From NCBI RefSeq assembly GCF_905220705.1, contig NZ_CAJNAT010000029.1:1-64000 (forward strand): a stretch of DNA of 64,000 bases, given 5' to 3'. The translations under genes were made by a program, and so were the position numbers. Positions 17,522 to 26,408 of the stretch are shown here, piece by piece; positions within the stretch are counted from its first letter, which is position 1, and each line of letters opens with the position of its first letter. The notes under the pieces are model-generated. The model saw only the letters and a list, made by a program, of their open reading frames with translations. It was not told the DNA's origin and made no database searches. The DNA is from Paraburkholderia domus (lineage in GTDB: Bacteria; Pseudomonadota; Gammaproteobacteria; Burkholderiales; Burkholderiaceae).

Positions 17522-18028
17522 TTATTCGCCTTCCTCGTGTACCAGCCGCAATGTTGCGTAATCGTGGCCAAGCAGCGCGCACAATGCCTCGACGATCAAT
17601 CCGTGATCGTCGCGCTGCGGCAAACCAGACACTGTGATCGAACCTATAACACCAGCGCCCTGCACGGTCAGCGGAAAGCCGCCACCGTGTGTTGCGTAAT
17701 CAGCGTTCGACAAACCAAATTTGTCGCCAAGCGTCGAGGCGGATTCGGCCAGACGCAGACCGACCGCATATGAGCTGCATCGGAACTGCGCGACGGTGTT
17801 ACTTTTTCGCCGCACCCAGTCCGCATTGTCAGGAGTCGCCCCGGTAAGAGCACTGTAGAAGATGGACTGCCCGAAAGTACGCACGTCGATCGCAATCGGC
17901 AGTCCTCGAGCCTTTGCGAGTTCGTGCAGATGCGTCCCAACCTGCCAGCCAAAATCGGCGTCGAAACGAGGTGCAACAAGCAGTTTTTCCTGCTGTGCGA
18001 TCTGCTGAAGGTCTCTGCCAATGTTCAT
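17522..18028 (-). CDS. UPF0303 / heme-degrading-domain family protein
   Basis: A 168-residue protein of the UPF0303 family (GlcG/HbpS-like fold). Recognisable segments are FGWQVGTHLHELAKARGLPIAIDV at about 27-50, FRCSSYAVGLRL near 90, THGGGFPLTV near 120 and IGSITVSGLPQRDDH near 140. The start at 18028 gives the family's normal length; the longer frame begins with an unlikely hydrophobic stretch. Family members are often encoded beside sugar or glycolate catabolic genes, but no reaction has been firmly shown. Some relatives are named heme-degrading by similarity only. It lies between the enoyl-CoA hydratase and MaoC genes. Confidence 0.82.
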   Translation of the reverse strand: MNIGRDLQQIAQQEKLLVAPRFDADFGWQVGTHLHELAKARGLPIAIDVRTFGQSIFYSALTGATPDNADWVRRKSNTVAQFRCSSYAVGLRLAESASTLGDKFGLSNADYATHGGGFPLTVQGAGVIGSITVSGLPQRDDHGLIVEALCALLGHDYATLRLVHEEGE

Positions 18029-18175
18029 ATCGAAGTAAACGGAGCGCGTCCGCCGTCCAGTGGAAGTTAATGGAAAAACAGTCGAGCTAAGCGTGGGAAT
18101 GACAACGCACAGCAATTCCAAAAGCGCGACAGCGCAGCGCTCGTCTGCGAACTTGAGGCGGGAGCCAGATAGCGT

Positions 18176-18622
18176 TTAGCCGACAAGCGGGACGAACTTC
18201 AGGATGTGCTCAGCCACGCAGACCACCTCGCCCGCCTGATTGACCACCTCCAGCTTCGACACCGAACGCCGCCTCTCCAGGTCTACTGCCTGCACGCGAT
18301 ACGTATAAGTCAGAACGTCGCCGATAAGCGCAGCCTTGAGGAAACGAACCCGGTCATAGCCAAGCGAGACGGGCGTTTCCCCCGCGTCGCGCAATCCCGA
18401 TAGACGCTCAACCACCTCGGTCGAACAGTGCGACATCCATGCAACGAGCAGAGCACCGTGCGCAATGCGCGTTTTGTAGGGCGATCTGGACATGATCTCC
18501 ATGCTCATATGAGCCGGAGAGAAGTCACCGCTTATCCGCGCAAAGTCGTCAATGGCGCCAGCCGTCACCTCTTTGGTCAAAACGACCACGTCACCCACTT
18601 CCAGATAGAAATCACTGCCCAA
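18176..18622 (-). CDS. MaoC-like (R)-specific hydratase
   Basis: A 148-residue hot-dog-fold protein. The hydratase motif is GDFSPAHMSMEIMSRSPYKTR followed by IAHGALLVAW; the Asp and His of the D-x4-H catalytic pair are present. It would hydrate a trans-2-enoyl-CoA to an (R)-3-hydroxyacyl-CoA, or act on a related branched or cyclic enoyl thioester. The start read here is a TTG at 18622, which overlaps the end of the upstream MFS gene by 11 bases; a GGGG stretch lies upstream. Translational coupling to the transporter is likely. The start codon is less certain than the gene. Confidence 0.85.
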   Translation of the reverse strand: MGSDFYLEVGDVVVLTKEVTAGAIDDFARISGDFSPAHMSMEIMSRSPYKTRIAHGALLVAWMSHCSTEVVERLSGLRDAGETPVSLGYDRVRFLKAALIGDVLTYTYRVQAVDLERRRSVSKLEVVNQAGEVVCVAEHILKFVPLVG

Positions 18623-19910
18623 GCGATTGCCCCAAAGAAAAGTCGACGCGCGCCTTTGACGACCGGATCAGGAACATCGCGACCCACGCCACGAGATACG
18701 CCGAGCCGCAAACGATGAACAATATGTTGTATCCCGAGTTGATAGCGCCAAGCGCCTTGAAGTGATCGAGAAGCGCTCCAACGAACAATGGGAAAAGGGT
18801 TCCCCCGATTGCGCCCGCCATGCCACCGATGCCGACCACCGACCCGACCAGCACTTTGGGAAACATGTCAGACGCGGTCGTAAAGAGATTCGCCGACCAT
18901 CCCTGATGCGCTGCGGCTGCAAGGCTAAGCAGCCCGACCATTGCCCACATGTTGTCGATCCATGGCGAAAAGGCGATGGGCACCACCAGAAACGCCAGTC
19001 CGAGCATGACACTCTGCCGGGCACGTTGAACGGTCCAACCTCGGGAGATCAATTGTGAAGACAGCCACCCTCCGGAGATACTTCCAATCGAGGTAGCCAC
19101 ATACACAACGACAAGTGGCAGCCCCAGATTTTTTAAATCAAGGTGATAGCGGGACGAGAAATAGGAAGGGAGCCAGAACAACATGAACCACCAGATCGGA
19201 TCCGTGAGCAATTTCCCTACGATGAAGGCCCAAGTCGCATGCAGACGCAGCAAGGAGAACCAACTCACTGACTTGCCGGTATCTTCGTCCTCTCTGCGGT
19301 CGTCCTCGATATACTTCAATTCGGCCTGCGTGATTTTCGCGTGTTTCTGCGGCGCGTAGTACATGATGTACCAGAGGCCAAGCCAGATGAACCCGGTCAA
19401 CCCGGTCACTAAAAACGCAGCCTGCCAACCATATGACGCGGCAAGCCAGGGAACAATGGCAGGCGCCGCCACTGCGCCGATACTGGTCCCGGACGTCAAG
19501 ATTCCTACTGCCAAAGCCTGTTCTTTTCGGGGAAACCACTCCGATACCGACTTCACTGCCGATGGAAAATTTCCAGACTCGGCCAGCCCAAGAAGCGAGC
19601 GCATAAACGCAAATCCCAGCGTGTTGCGTACAAGAGCATGGCCACAGGCGGCGACACTCCAGATCAGTACACAGACCCCATAGCCGACCTTGACACCAAA
19701 TCTGTCAATCAGTTTTCCGGACAGGATAAGTCCAAATGCATAGCACGCCGTGAAGACGACCACCATGTAGCTGTAGTCGGTTTCAGTCCAGTGAAAGCGA
19801 ACGGCGAGATCTGGCTTGAGTAGCCCAAGAACCTGCCGATCGAGGTAGTTGATCGTTGTCGCGAAGAAAAGTAGCGCACAAATACGCCATCTGTAGTTGG
19901 ACCTATCCAC
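18612..19910 (-). CDS. MFS transporter, anion:cation symporter type
   Basis: A 432-residue protein with twelve hydrophobic segments. The start is placed at the GTG at 19910 because GGAGAT precedes it and it gives the usual family start (MDRSNYRWRICALLFFATT). Signature segments of the hexuronate/tartrate/phthalate group are INYLDRQVLGLLKP in helix 1, GKLIDRFGVKVGYG in the loop after helix 2, and GLAESGNFPSAVKSVSEWFP near helix 5. It would import an organic anion with protons or cations across the inner membrane. Together with two ABC importers in this block it implies several routes for acidic sugar-like substrates. It is followed at once by the MaoC hydratase gene. Confidence 0.9.
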   Translation of the reverse strand: MDRSNYRWRICALLFFATTINYLDRQVLGLLKPDLAVRFHWTETDYSYMVVVFTACYAFGLILSGKLIDRFGVKVGYGVCVLIWSVAACGHALVRNTLGFAFMRSLLGLAESGNFPSAVKSVSEWFPRKEQALAVGILTSGTSIGAVAAPAIVPWLAASYGWQAAFLVTGLTGFIWLGLWYIMYYAPQKHAKITQAELKYIEDDRREDEDTGKSVSWFSLLRLHATWAFIVGKLLTDPIWWFMLFWLPSYFSSRYHLDLKNLGLPLVVVYVATSIGSISGGWLSSQLISRGWTVQRARQSVMLGLAFLVVPIAFSPWIDNMWAMVGLLSLAAAAHQGWSANLFTTASDMFPKVLVGSVVGIGGMAGAIGGTLFPLFVGALLDHFKALGAINSGYNILFIVCGSAYLVAWVAMFLIRSSKARVDFSLGQSLGQ

Positions 19911-20052
19911 TCGTGATCTCCAAAAAATCGGTGCAAGACCCTGCGAAGACGGACTATTTACGTGCAGGGTCAAACGAAGTGATATGGCGTCGTATTACTC
20001 TTTCGTCTTGATGCTTTGCAATCTGCCGACATGCAATGGATTAACTGCCAAC

Positions 20053-21066
20053 TCAGTAGCGGGTGTGAAGTTCACGCCAATCGAGAACCACAAACGGTTC
20101 ATCAACGCTCCGCTCCAGCAGCGCACGGTAGACTTTTTCCGGCTCATCCGGTGTTTCGATCCGCACCATACCTTCCAACGGAATACGATCCTCTGCTAGC
20201 CACTTCATCGCTTTGCGAAAGCCGGCCATGATGCTCTGTGAACTGTTGTTGTAGCCCTCCCGAAGCTCCTCCCATTTAAAGCTCCGGGAGACTAGCGGGA
20301 AGGCCCATTCCCAGCCACTACGCAACTCCACAAAACCATTGAACACTGCGTTAAGCAATTCATGAGCGGACAGATCCGCCTGACGCCGCCAAGGGACCCC
20401 GACCAGTACGACCTCGCCGTTCTGCCGTACGATGCGACAGCCATCCAGAACCGCTTGCTCGTGCCCCGAACAATCGACCACCAGCGCGACTTGACCTGCC
20501 AGTTCCGGTCGCTCAAATGGAAACGCCGCAAAGACCGATCGCAGCCCCGAGTCCTGCGCCTGAGCGCGTCGTTTAGCATCGGGCTCAACGACCGTGACGT
20601 CGTAGCCGCCAATCCGGAAAATGTGCGCGGCCAGATAGCCGACCGGTCCCGCGCCGCAAATCACTACGGGGTCTCCAGGCCGCGCTTTGGTCGTCATTAA
20701 CGTGGTCATCGATACGCCCACGAGGCGTGCGAGCAGTGCAGTCTCCGGCTTGATCTCGCTGGGTATCGCGACTGTATGGGCAACGTCGACGTGCTGGTAA
20801 CTCCGGTGACTGCCCATGCAGAACAAGAGATCACCGATAGACGCGATGGAAACGTCCGCACCACGTTCCTGAACCTCAAACACAGCGGAATAACCCGGCC
20901 TGATCGGAAAATCCTCTCCGGTCGCCCATGCCAGTTCCGTCCCGGGGCTAACGAGCGTCGCGATCGTGCGCCCACGCACCTCATTGGGAAGCAGCGCCTC
21001 CGACGGCTCACAGGGCTGCAGGATGAATTGCTCCTTCCCCGGAAAGCAGATTTCCATTTCTTGCAT
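20053..21066 (-). CDS. Medium-chain dehydrogenase, apparently zinc-independent
   Basis: A 337-residue MDR-superfamily protein with a Rossmann motif GAGPVGYLAA at about residue 139. The position that normally carries the catalytic-zinc cysteine reads LVSPGTELAW, and the four-cysteine structural zinc loop is absent. This resembles the branch of sugar and bacteriochlorophyllide-type dehydrogenases that lack zinc. The ribosome site GGGAG lies 8 bases upstream. It would oxidise or reduce an alcohol/ketone using NAD(P). The run VOC protein, this dehydrogenase, MFS carrier reads as one transcription unit. Confidence 0.85.
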   Translation of the reverse strand: MQEMEICFPGKEQFILQPCEPSEALLPNEVRGRTIATLVSPGTELAWATGEDFPIRPGYSAVFEVQERGADVSIASIGDLLFCMGSHRSYQHVDVAHTVAIPSEIKPETALLARLVGVSMTTLMTTKARPGDPVVICGAGPVGYLAAHIFRIGGYDVTVVEPDAKRRAQAQDSGLRSVFAAFPFERPELAGQVALVVDCSGHEQAVLDGCRIVRQNGEVVLVGVPWRRQADLSAHELLNAVFNGFVELRSGWEWAFPLVSRSFKWEELREGYNNSSQSIMAGFRKAMKWLAEDRIPLEGMVRIETPDEPEKVYRALLERSVDEPFVVLDWRELHTRY

Positions 21067-21181
21067 ATGATGTCTCCCAGCGCGGCAATCAGCACCGCTA
21101 TGCAGGTCTTGCTACCGATTTTCCGAAGACGAACGGCGATGCTCGTCGAACGGGACATCAGGAGCGAAACCTGAACTTGTT

Positions 21182-21697
21182 CTATGCGGATTGCGGTGCC
21201 CAAAGGGTCGGGCCGCCAGCATCTTCATATCCGAGCGGGCCGCTTCGGCTTACCAGTTCGAGGAACTGCCCCCACGGAGCGCGCAGATACACCCACGTAA
21301 GACCTTTCATCGGTCCTGCATCGACGTAGGTTGGTCCCTCCAGCACGTCCACACCCTTCTCTCTCAAGTTATCGGCTGCAGCAACGGCATCGTCGACCTG
21401 AAAGGCAAGATGGAAACCACCCACTTCACTGTTGCGCCTGAGTGCTGATTGCTGCGTCTCGCCTGAGTATTCGAACAGCTCGAGATTCGCGCCATATCCA
21501 CAGCGCAACACCTTGATGTTTTCGATGCGGCAATGTTCGGGCACACCGAGGCGCCGCGCCATGAACGCGTCATCCACCACGACCGGTCCCGTTTCCATAG
21601 CGGTGACCGCACCCAAAGCCGTTTGAAAGAAGTGCACTGCTTCGTCAAGGTTGGGGACCGTAAAGCCTACATGCTCCATGCCGTAAATTTTCATCAT
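21182..21697 (-). CDS. VOC (glyoxalase/dioxygenase superfamily) protein
   Basis: A 171-residue protein with paired beta-alpha-beta-beta-beta modules. Candidate metal ligands are the His in MEHVGFTV, the Glu in LELFEYSG, the His in GGFHLAFQV and the Glu in GQFLELVS, at the positions used by glyoxalase I, methylmalonyl-CoA epimerase and similar enzymes. The start has GGAAAT close upstream. The reaction may be an epimerisation, isomerisation or ring opening. The presence of CoA-thioester enzymes nearby would fit an epimerase, but this is inference. It sits between the solute-binding gene of the first ABC importer and the zinc-less dehydrogenase. Confidence 0.88.
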   Translation of the reverse strand: MMKIYGMEHVGFTVPNLDEAVHFFQTALGAVTAMETGPVVVDDAFMARRLGVPEHCRIENIKVLRCGYGANLELFEYSGETQQSALRRNSEVGGFHLAFQVDDAVAAADNLREKGVDVLEGPTYVDAGPMKGLTWVYLRAPWGQFLELVSRSGPLGYEDAGGPTLWAPQSA

Positions 21698-21738
21698 GTA
21701 TTTCCGTTTGCTGGTACCCGTGACAAGGCCGATTGATT

Positions 21739-21755
21739 CACCCTTGCAAAGGGTG
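21739..21755 (-). other. Stem-loop after solute-binding protein gene
   Basis: CACCCTT (21739-21745) and AAGGGTG (21749-21755) form a perfect 7-bp stem with a 3-base loop, about 19 bp past the stop of the periplasmic binding-protein gene. No T run follows. Stem-loops in this position commonly protect the upstream binding-protein mRNA and lower expression of genes downstream. Confidence 0.45.
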
Positions 21756-21773
21756 CCGCGAAGCCAATAACGG

Positions 21774-22715
21774 CTAAAACGCCGGCTGGACCAAGTTCAC
21801 GTTGTCTTTCGTGACACGCACCGTCGGCAGGAGGACTTTGGGCGGCACCTTTTCGCCCTTAAGGACTTTGAGCGCAACCGCCATACCCTCCGTGCCGGCC
21901 GGCGGGTACAGCCAGGTGGCTGCTTCATCACCCGCCCGGATGGCATCGAACTCTTCTTTCTGCCCATCGAGTCCAACTACCTTGATCTCCTTGGACCGCC
22001 CGCTTTCCTTGATCGCCTGAATCGCACCTAGTGCCATCTCCCCGTTTGCGGCGAATACGATATCCAGCGTGCCTGGCGGGTGTGCCTGAAGGATGTTTTG
22101 CATGACCGAATAAGCTTTAGGCCTGCGGTAATCGCCGGGCTGCGAGGCAACAATCTTGATGTCCTGATACTTCTTAACGACGGACACAGCTCCGCCGACC
22201 CGGTTGAGTGATGTTTCATCGCCAGGTATACCTTCGAGCACGACGAGATTGCCCTTGGGCTTGCCGTTTTTCTGAGTCAGGCTGTCGACAATGAATTGGC
22301 CCGCGTCGGCACCCAAGGCGCGGTTGTCTCCGGAGACCATGGTGATCGCGCCGGCATTTTCAATCGGCTTGCCAACGAACATGTACGGAATACCGCGCTC
22401 TTTCAGACTCTCCAATTCCTGACGCAACCCTTCCGCTTTGCCCGCCTGAACCAGCAACAATTTGATGCCCTTCGACTGCATGTCCTCAATGCCGGCAATT
22501 TGCGTCGCTACATTTCCTTGTCCATCGGTGGCAAGGAGCCTGATACCAGCAGCTTTGCAAGCTGCATCGATCTGCTTACGCTGGGTTGCTAGCCACGGAT
22601 GGTCCAGACTCTCCTGCGATAATCCGATGGTGTCCGGCGCGGCCCACGCCGTGCTCATGCCACCGAACAACAATGCCGCCGCAGCTAACGCCAGCGCGAT
22701 TTTTGAGGGTTTCAT
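21774..22715 (-). CDS. Ribose-type ABC importer, periplasmic binding protein (system 1)
   Basis: A 313-residue protein with a Sec signal peptide (basic start MKPSKIALALAAAALLFGG, cleavage expected after AWA). The mature part is a type I periplasmic binding fold of the RbsB group: TIGLSQESLDHPWLATQ, a central DGQGNVATQIAGI segment, and FAANGEMALGAIQAI plus VVGLDGQKEEFDAI in the second lobe. The ribosome site AAAGGAG is perfect. It delivers a sugar or polyol to the permease encoded directly upstream. The order is ATPase, permease, binding protein. Confidence 0.93.
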   Translation of the reverse strand: MKPSKIALALAAAALLFGGMSTAWAAPDTIGLSQESLDHPWLATQRKQIDAACKAAGIRLLATDGQGNVATQIAGIEDMQSKGIKLLLVQAGKAEGLRQELESLKERGIPYMFVGKPIENAGAITMVSGDNRALGADAGQFIVDSLTQKNGKPKGNLVVLEGIPGDETSLNRVGGAVSVVKKYQDIKIVASQPGDYRRPKAYSVMQNILQAHPPGTLDIVFAANGEMALGAIQAIKESGRSKEIKVVGLDGQKEEFDAIRAGDEAATWLYPPAGTEGMAVALKVLKGEKVPPKVLLPTVRVTKDNVNLVQPAF

Positions 22716-22739
22716 TCTGTCTCCTTTTTGTCGGGTGAC

Positions 22740-23732
22740 CTATCGGCCCCTGGAACGACTAAGCTGAGCGTGAATCAGGACGGCTATCACGATGATGGCG
22801 CCCTTCACGATCAATTGTGTATAAGCGGGAATGTTAAGAAGGTTGAGCAGATTGTTGAGCACGCCGATCAGCAGCACGCCGATAATCGTCCCGCCAATGC
22901 CGCCGGCGCCACCGGCAAGACTTGTCCCTCCCACCACCACAGCTGCGATGGCATCGAGCTCGAGGCCTTTCCCGAGATTCGCCTCGCCGATGTTCAATTG
23001 CGCCGCCATGACAATGCCACCGAGTCCAGCGAAAAGACCGGACAAGCAGTAAGCGATCACCCGAACCCGATCCACTGCGACGCCCGAGAGGCGAGCTGCT
23101 TCAATGTTGCCGCCGACCGCATAGATATGGCGTCCGTAGCGCGTCTTCTTCAGGATCACGATAGAAGCCAGCGCCATCAGGATGAACAGAATGGCCTGCA
23201 CAGGGACACCGCCGAGCCGACCGCGACCAATCCATCCGAGCGAGACAGGCACGCCGATCACCGGCTGCCCATCGGAATAGGCGAGGCCGACGCCAACGAG
23301 CGCCGTCATCATGCCGAGCGTGACAATGAACGGCTGAATGCGGCCTTTCGTAGTGATAAAACCGTTCAGCCACCCGCAAGCCAGCGCCACAGCAAGTCCG
23401 CCGGCAAGCGATGCGACAGGTCCATAGGGTTTCAGGCCAGCAACGGCAAGTGTCGTCAACGCGAGGATCGAGCCGACGGATAGATCGATGCCGGCGGTCA
23501 AAATGACAAAGGTCATACCAAGAGCAGTCAGGCCAACTACCGATACCTGTCTAACTACGTTGAGCAGATTTTCCGGCGTTAAAAAGAACGGTGACGACAA
23601 TGCGGCCGTGACGCAAAGCAACAGAAAGATCGCCAGAATGCCGTAGCGCTGAACAAGCTCGATGCGCCGGTATGCGTTGTTCGAGAAACGCTCGCTGGAA
23701 CTGATATTCGATAGTGATTCGGCAATGGCCAT
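22740..23732 (-). CDS. Ribose-type ABC importer, permease (system 1)
   Basis: A 330-residue membrane protein with about eight to ten hydrophobic segments and the RbsC-type motifs GMTFVILTAGIDLSVGSILA and AIAAVVVGGTSLAGGAGGI; the last is the loop that contacts the ATPase. A soluble, Ser/Asn-rich N-terminus of about 30 residues precedes the first helix. GAGGT precedes the start. It lies 3 bp after the ATPase gene and 24 bp before the binding-protein gene. Such permeases usually work as homodimers. Confidence 0.93.
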   Translation of the reverse strand: MAIAESLSNISSSERFSNNAYRRIELVQRYGILAIFLLLCVTAALSSPFFLTPENLLNVVRQVSVVGLTALGMTFVILTAGIDLSVGSILALTTLAVAGLKPYGPVASLAGGLAVALACGWLNGFITTKGRIQPFIVTLGMMTALVGVGLAYSDGQPVIGVPVSLGWIGRGRLGGVPVQAILFILMALASIVILKKTRYGRHIYAVGGNIEAARLSGVAVDRVRVIAYCLSGLFAGLGGIVMAAQLNIGEANLGKGLELDAIAAVVVGGTSLAGGAGGIGGTIIGVLLIGVLNNLLNLLNIPAYTQLIVKGAIIVIAVLIHAQLSRSRGR

Positions 23733-23734
23733 GA

Positions 23735-25213
23735 TTACCTCGCAATCATTTGTAGAACGGACTCTTCGGTTGCTCCGAGCGCCATGGCCTCACCCGTGAC
23801 CACGCCGTCGCGCACGCCGACGATGCGATCGGCCATGCCGATCAATTCCGGCAATTCCGAAGAAATCAGAAGTACCGCTTTACCTGAACGTGCAATTTCA
23901 TCGATGAGCTTGTAGAACTCCGTCTTCGCACCCACGTCGACACCGCGGGTCGGCTCGTCCAGAATCAGCAGCGAAAAGGAATGCGCCATCCACTTGCCAA
24001 AAACAACCTTCTGCTGGTTACCACCGGAAAGCGTCATGACCGGCACTTCTACGCTCGATGCCGATACCGCCAGTTGCTTGCAGACTTTTGCAACCCGCGC
24101 CCGCTCCTTGCGGCCTTCAACAAAGCCGAACCGGCAAATGCTTTTCAGCGTGGGCAAAATGGCGTTCTCGCGAATGCTTAGTCCCAGCACGAGACCTTGT
24201 GTCTTACGATCTTCCGGAACCAGTGCGATACCTGCCTCGATTGCCTGCGACGGTGTTTCGGGCCGATGACTCTGGCCTCGGAGCGAAATGCGGCCACCCG
24301 TGACGTTCTCGAGGCCGAAGATGGCTCGTGCCACCTCTGTCCTGCCTGCACCGACGAGGCCGGCCAGGCCCACCACCTCTCCCGCACGAACGTTAAAGGT
24401 GACGTCCCGCACGCGTTGTTCGAGGCGAAGACCCTCGACCTCGAGCACGATTTCGCCCGTTGCCAACGGCCGCTTATCGGGAAAGCGTGTATCGAGTTCA
24501 CGGCCCACCATAAGCTGGATCAACGCATCCCGGCTGAGTTCGGCGACGGGGCGCGTGCATACTGACCGCCCATCTTTCATCACGGTACAGGTATCGCAGA
24601 GATCGAAGATTTCATCCATCCGGTGCGACACATAGATGATCGCCACCCCCTCGCTGGAGAGCTTTCTGACCACGTTATAGAGCAAGGTCATTTCGTGGTC
24701 GGATAACGTGGCCGATGGTTCGTCCATGATCAGCACACGCGCGGATATCGCCAGCGACTTCGCAATTTCCACGAGTTGCTGCTCGGCGACCGACAGAGTG
24801 CCGACACGTCTGCGCACATCGATTGGCGCGCCGATGCGCTCCAGTAGCGCCTGTGCTTCCTTGCGCATGGACTTACTGTCAAGCAGTCCGTTTTCGATGC
24901 GCTCACGCCCCAGGAAGATGTTCTCTGCAACGTTCAATCCCGGTATCAGATTGAACTCCTGGTAGATCGTCGATACGCCCGCTTCGGCGGCTTCGCTCGG
25001 CGACTCCGGCGTGTAGGGTTGTCCGTCGAGCAGCAACTCACCTTCGTCCGGTGCGACTGCGCCACTCAGGATCTTGATGAGCGTCGACTTGCCTGCCCCG
25101 TTCTCGCCGACTAATGCATGGACCGACCCTTTGCCGCAGGTGAAGGCAATCTGATCAAGGGCACGGACACCCGGGTAAGTCTTGCTGATTCCTCGTACTT
25201 CAAGGGCATTCAT
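23735..25213 (-). CDS. Ribose-type ABC importer, ATP-binding protein (system 1)
   Basis: A 492-residue fused double ATPase of the RbsA/MglA type. The first cassette has Walker A GENGAGKST, signature LSVAEQQLVEI and Walker B LIMDEPSATLS. The second has the degenerate Walker A region GLVGAGRTEVARAIF, signature LSGGNQQKVVFGKW and LILDEPTRGVD. One active and one degenerate site is normal for this group. AGAGGTG precedes the start. It energises the permease and binding protein encoded next. Confidence 0.94.
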   Translation of the reverse strand: MNALEVRGISKTYPGVRALDQIAFTCGKGSVHALVGENGAGKSTLIKILSGAVAPDEGELLLDGQPYTPESPSEAAEAGVSTIYQEFNLIPGLNVAENIFLGRERIENGLLDSKSMRKEAQALLERIGAPIDVRRRVGTLSVAEQQLVEIAKSLAISARVLIMDEPSATLSDHEMTLLYNVVRKLSSEGVAIIYVSHRMDEIFDLCDTCTVMKDGRSVCTRPVAELSRDALIQLMVGRELDTRFPDKRPLATGEIVLEVEGLRLEQRVRDVTFNVRAGEVVGLAGLVGAGRTEVARAIFGLENVTGGRISLRGQSHRPETPSQAIEAGIALVPEDRKTQGLVLGLSIRENAILPTLKSICRFGFVEGRKERARVAKVCKQLAVSASSVEVPVMTLSGGNQQKVVFGKWMAHSFSLLILDEPTRGVDVGAKTEFYKLIDEIARSGKAVLLISSELPELIGMADRIVGVRDGVVTGEAMALGATEESVLQMIAR

Positions 25214-25253
25214 AGCGCACCTCTTGAGTTGACGACGCGAGCAGATCGGTCGT

Positions 25254-26276
25254 TCAGGCGACTTGCAACTGGATCTTCAACACGCTCCTGTCCTCAGCGA
25301 GCCGCGCGAATGCATGTTCCACGTCGTCGAGCCGATAGATCGTCGTCAGAAACGGCGCGACGTCGATACGTTTGTAGCCGAGCAGCGTAGCCGCCTCGTG
25401 CATGTCGTCGCCCATTCCCGCGACGCTCGCCTGTACGCCCTGCTCGCGCAGAACGAAATCAAGCGCCGAAATTCGGAACGTGTGGCCCGGCTTGGCAAGG
25501 CCGAAGGCGATCACGCGCCCGCCCGGGCGGATCAACGCCAATGCACGCTCATACAGTTCAGTGGAGCCGACGCTCTCAATCGCGACGTCTACGCCGCGCC
25601 CATCGGTTGCAGCCCGCACGGTGGTTTCCAACTGCGCTGCGTCGGTCACGACGAAGTCCGCGCCCAGATCTTTTGCGAGTTGCGCGCGCTGCGCGTTCGG
25701 CTCGATCACGATCACAGGTGCCGCGCCTGAACGCAACGCGAGCTGCAAGTGCATCTGGCCGATCGGACCTGCGCCGATGACCAGTACGCTCTCGCCGAGC
25801 CGCAGGTGACTCTTGCGAAACGCGCGCACGATGCACGACAGCGGTTCGACCATCGCGCCTTCTTCGATCGGCATCGCCGCCGGCAACGGAACGACAGCGT
25901 AAGCCGGCACCCGCACGTACTCGGCCATGCCGCCGTTCACATGAATCCCGAGTTGAACCATCTGCGTGCAATTGAGAATTTCATTCTTGCGGCAGTAAAA
26001 ACAACTGCGGCAACCAAGATTGATATCGGCCGTCACCGGTTGACCGACGCGCAGCCCTTTCACATCCGAACCCATCTCCGCAATCGTCCCGGAAAATTCA
26101 TGGCCGGGAATCAATGGCAGGCGATCGACCGAATAATTGCCGTGATAGATATGCAGGTCGGTGCCGCAGATACCGCAGCGTTCTACCTTGATCAACACAT
26201 CGGACGCGCCGCATTCAGGAACTGGCACGTCACGCAACTCGAACTGCCTGGGTGCGACGAGTACAGCTGCTTTCAT
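25254..26276 (-). CDS. Zinc-dependent alcohol/polyol dehydrogenase
   Basis: A 340-residue MDR enzyme with both zinc sites. The catalytic zinc is bound by CGICGTD and GHEFSG. The structural zinc loop is CRSCFYCRKNEILNC with four cysteines. The NAD(P)-binding motif is VIGAGPIGQMHLQLAL. The start is placed at 26276, where GAGAGAAA precedes the ATG; the longer frame has no site. The group includes sorbitol, threonine and galactitol dehydrogenases, so a polyol or 2,3-diol is the likely substrate. It lies 40 bp upstream of the ABC ATPase gene and after the aldo/keto reductase gene, probably in one operon with both. Confidence 0.92.
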   Translation of the reverse strand: MKAAVLVAPRQFELRDVPVPECGASDVLIKVERCGICGTDLHIYHGNYSVDRLPLIPGHEFSGTIAEMGSDVKGLRVGQPVTADINLGCRSCFYCRKNEILNCTQMVQLGIHVNGGMAEYVRVPAYAVVPLPAAMPIEEGAMVEPLSCIVRAFRKSHLRLGESVLVIGAGPIGQMHLQLALRSGAAPVIVIEPNAQRAQLAKDLGADFVVTDAAQLETTVRAATDGRGVDVAIESVGSTELYERALALIRPGGRVIAFGLAKPGHTFRISALDFVLREQGVQASVAGMGDDMHEAATLLGYKRIDVAPFLTTIYRLDDVEHAFARLAEDRSVLKIQLQVA

Positions 26277-26408
26277 GACTTTCTCTCTGACGATAAAACG
26301 CGAGGACGACACGGCCCCTCCGCCATGGCTAACCGTGGCGGTGATGCTCGTGAGTTTGTCGCGAGCCGGACAGCTCGTTACTGCCCGGCAGTGGTCTGCA
26401 GCCAAGCG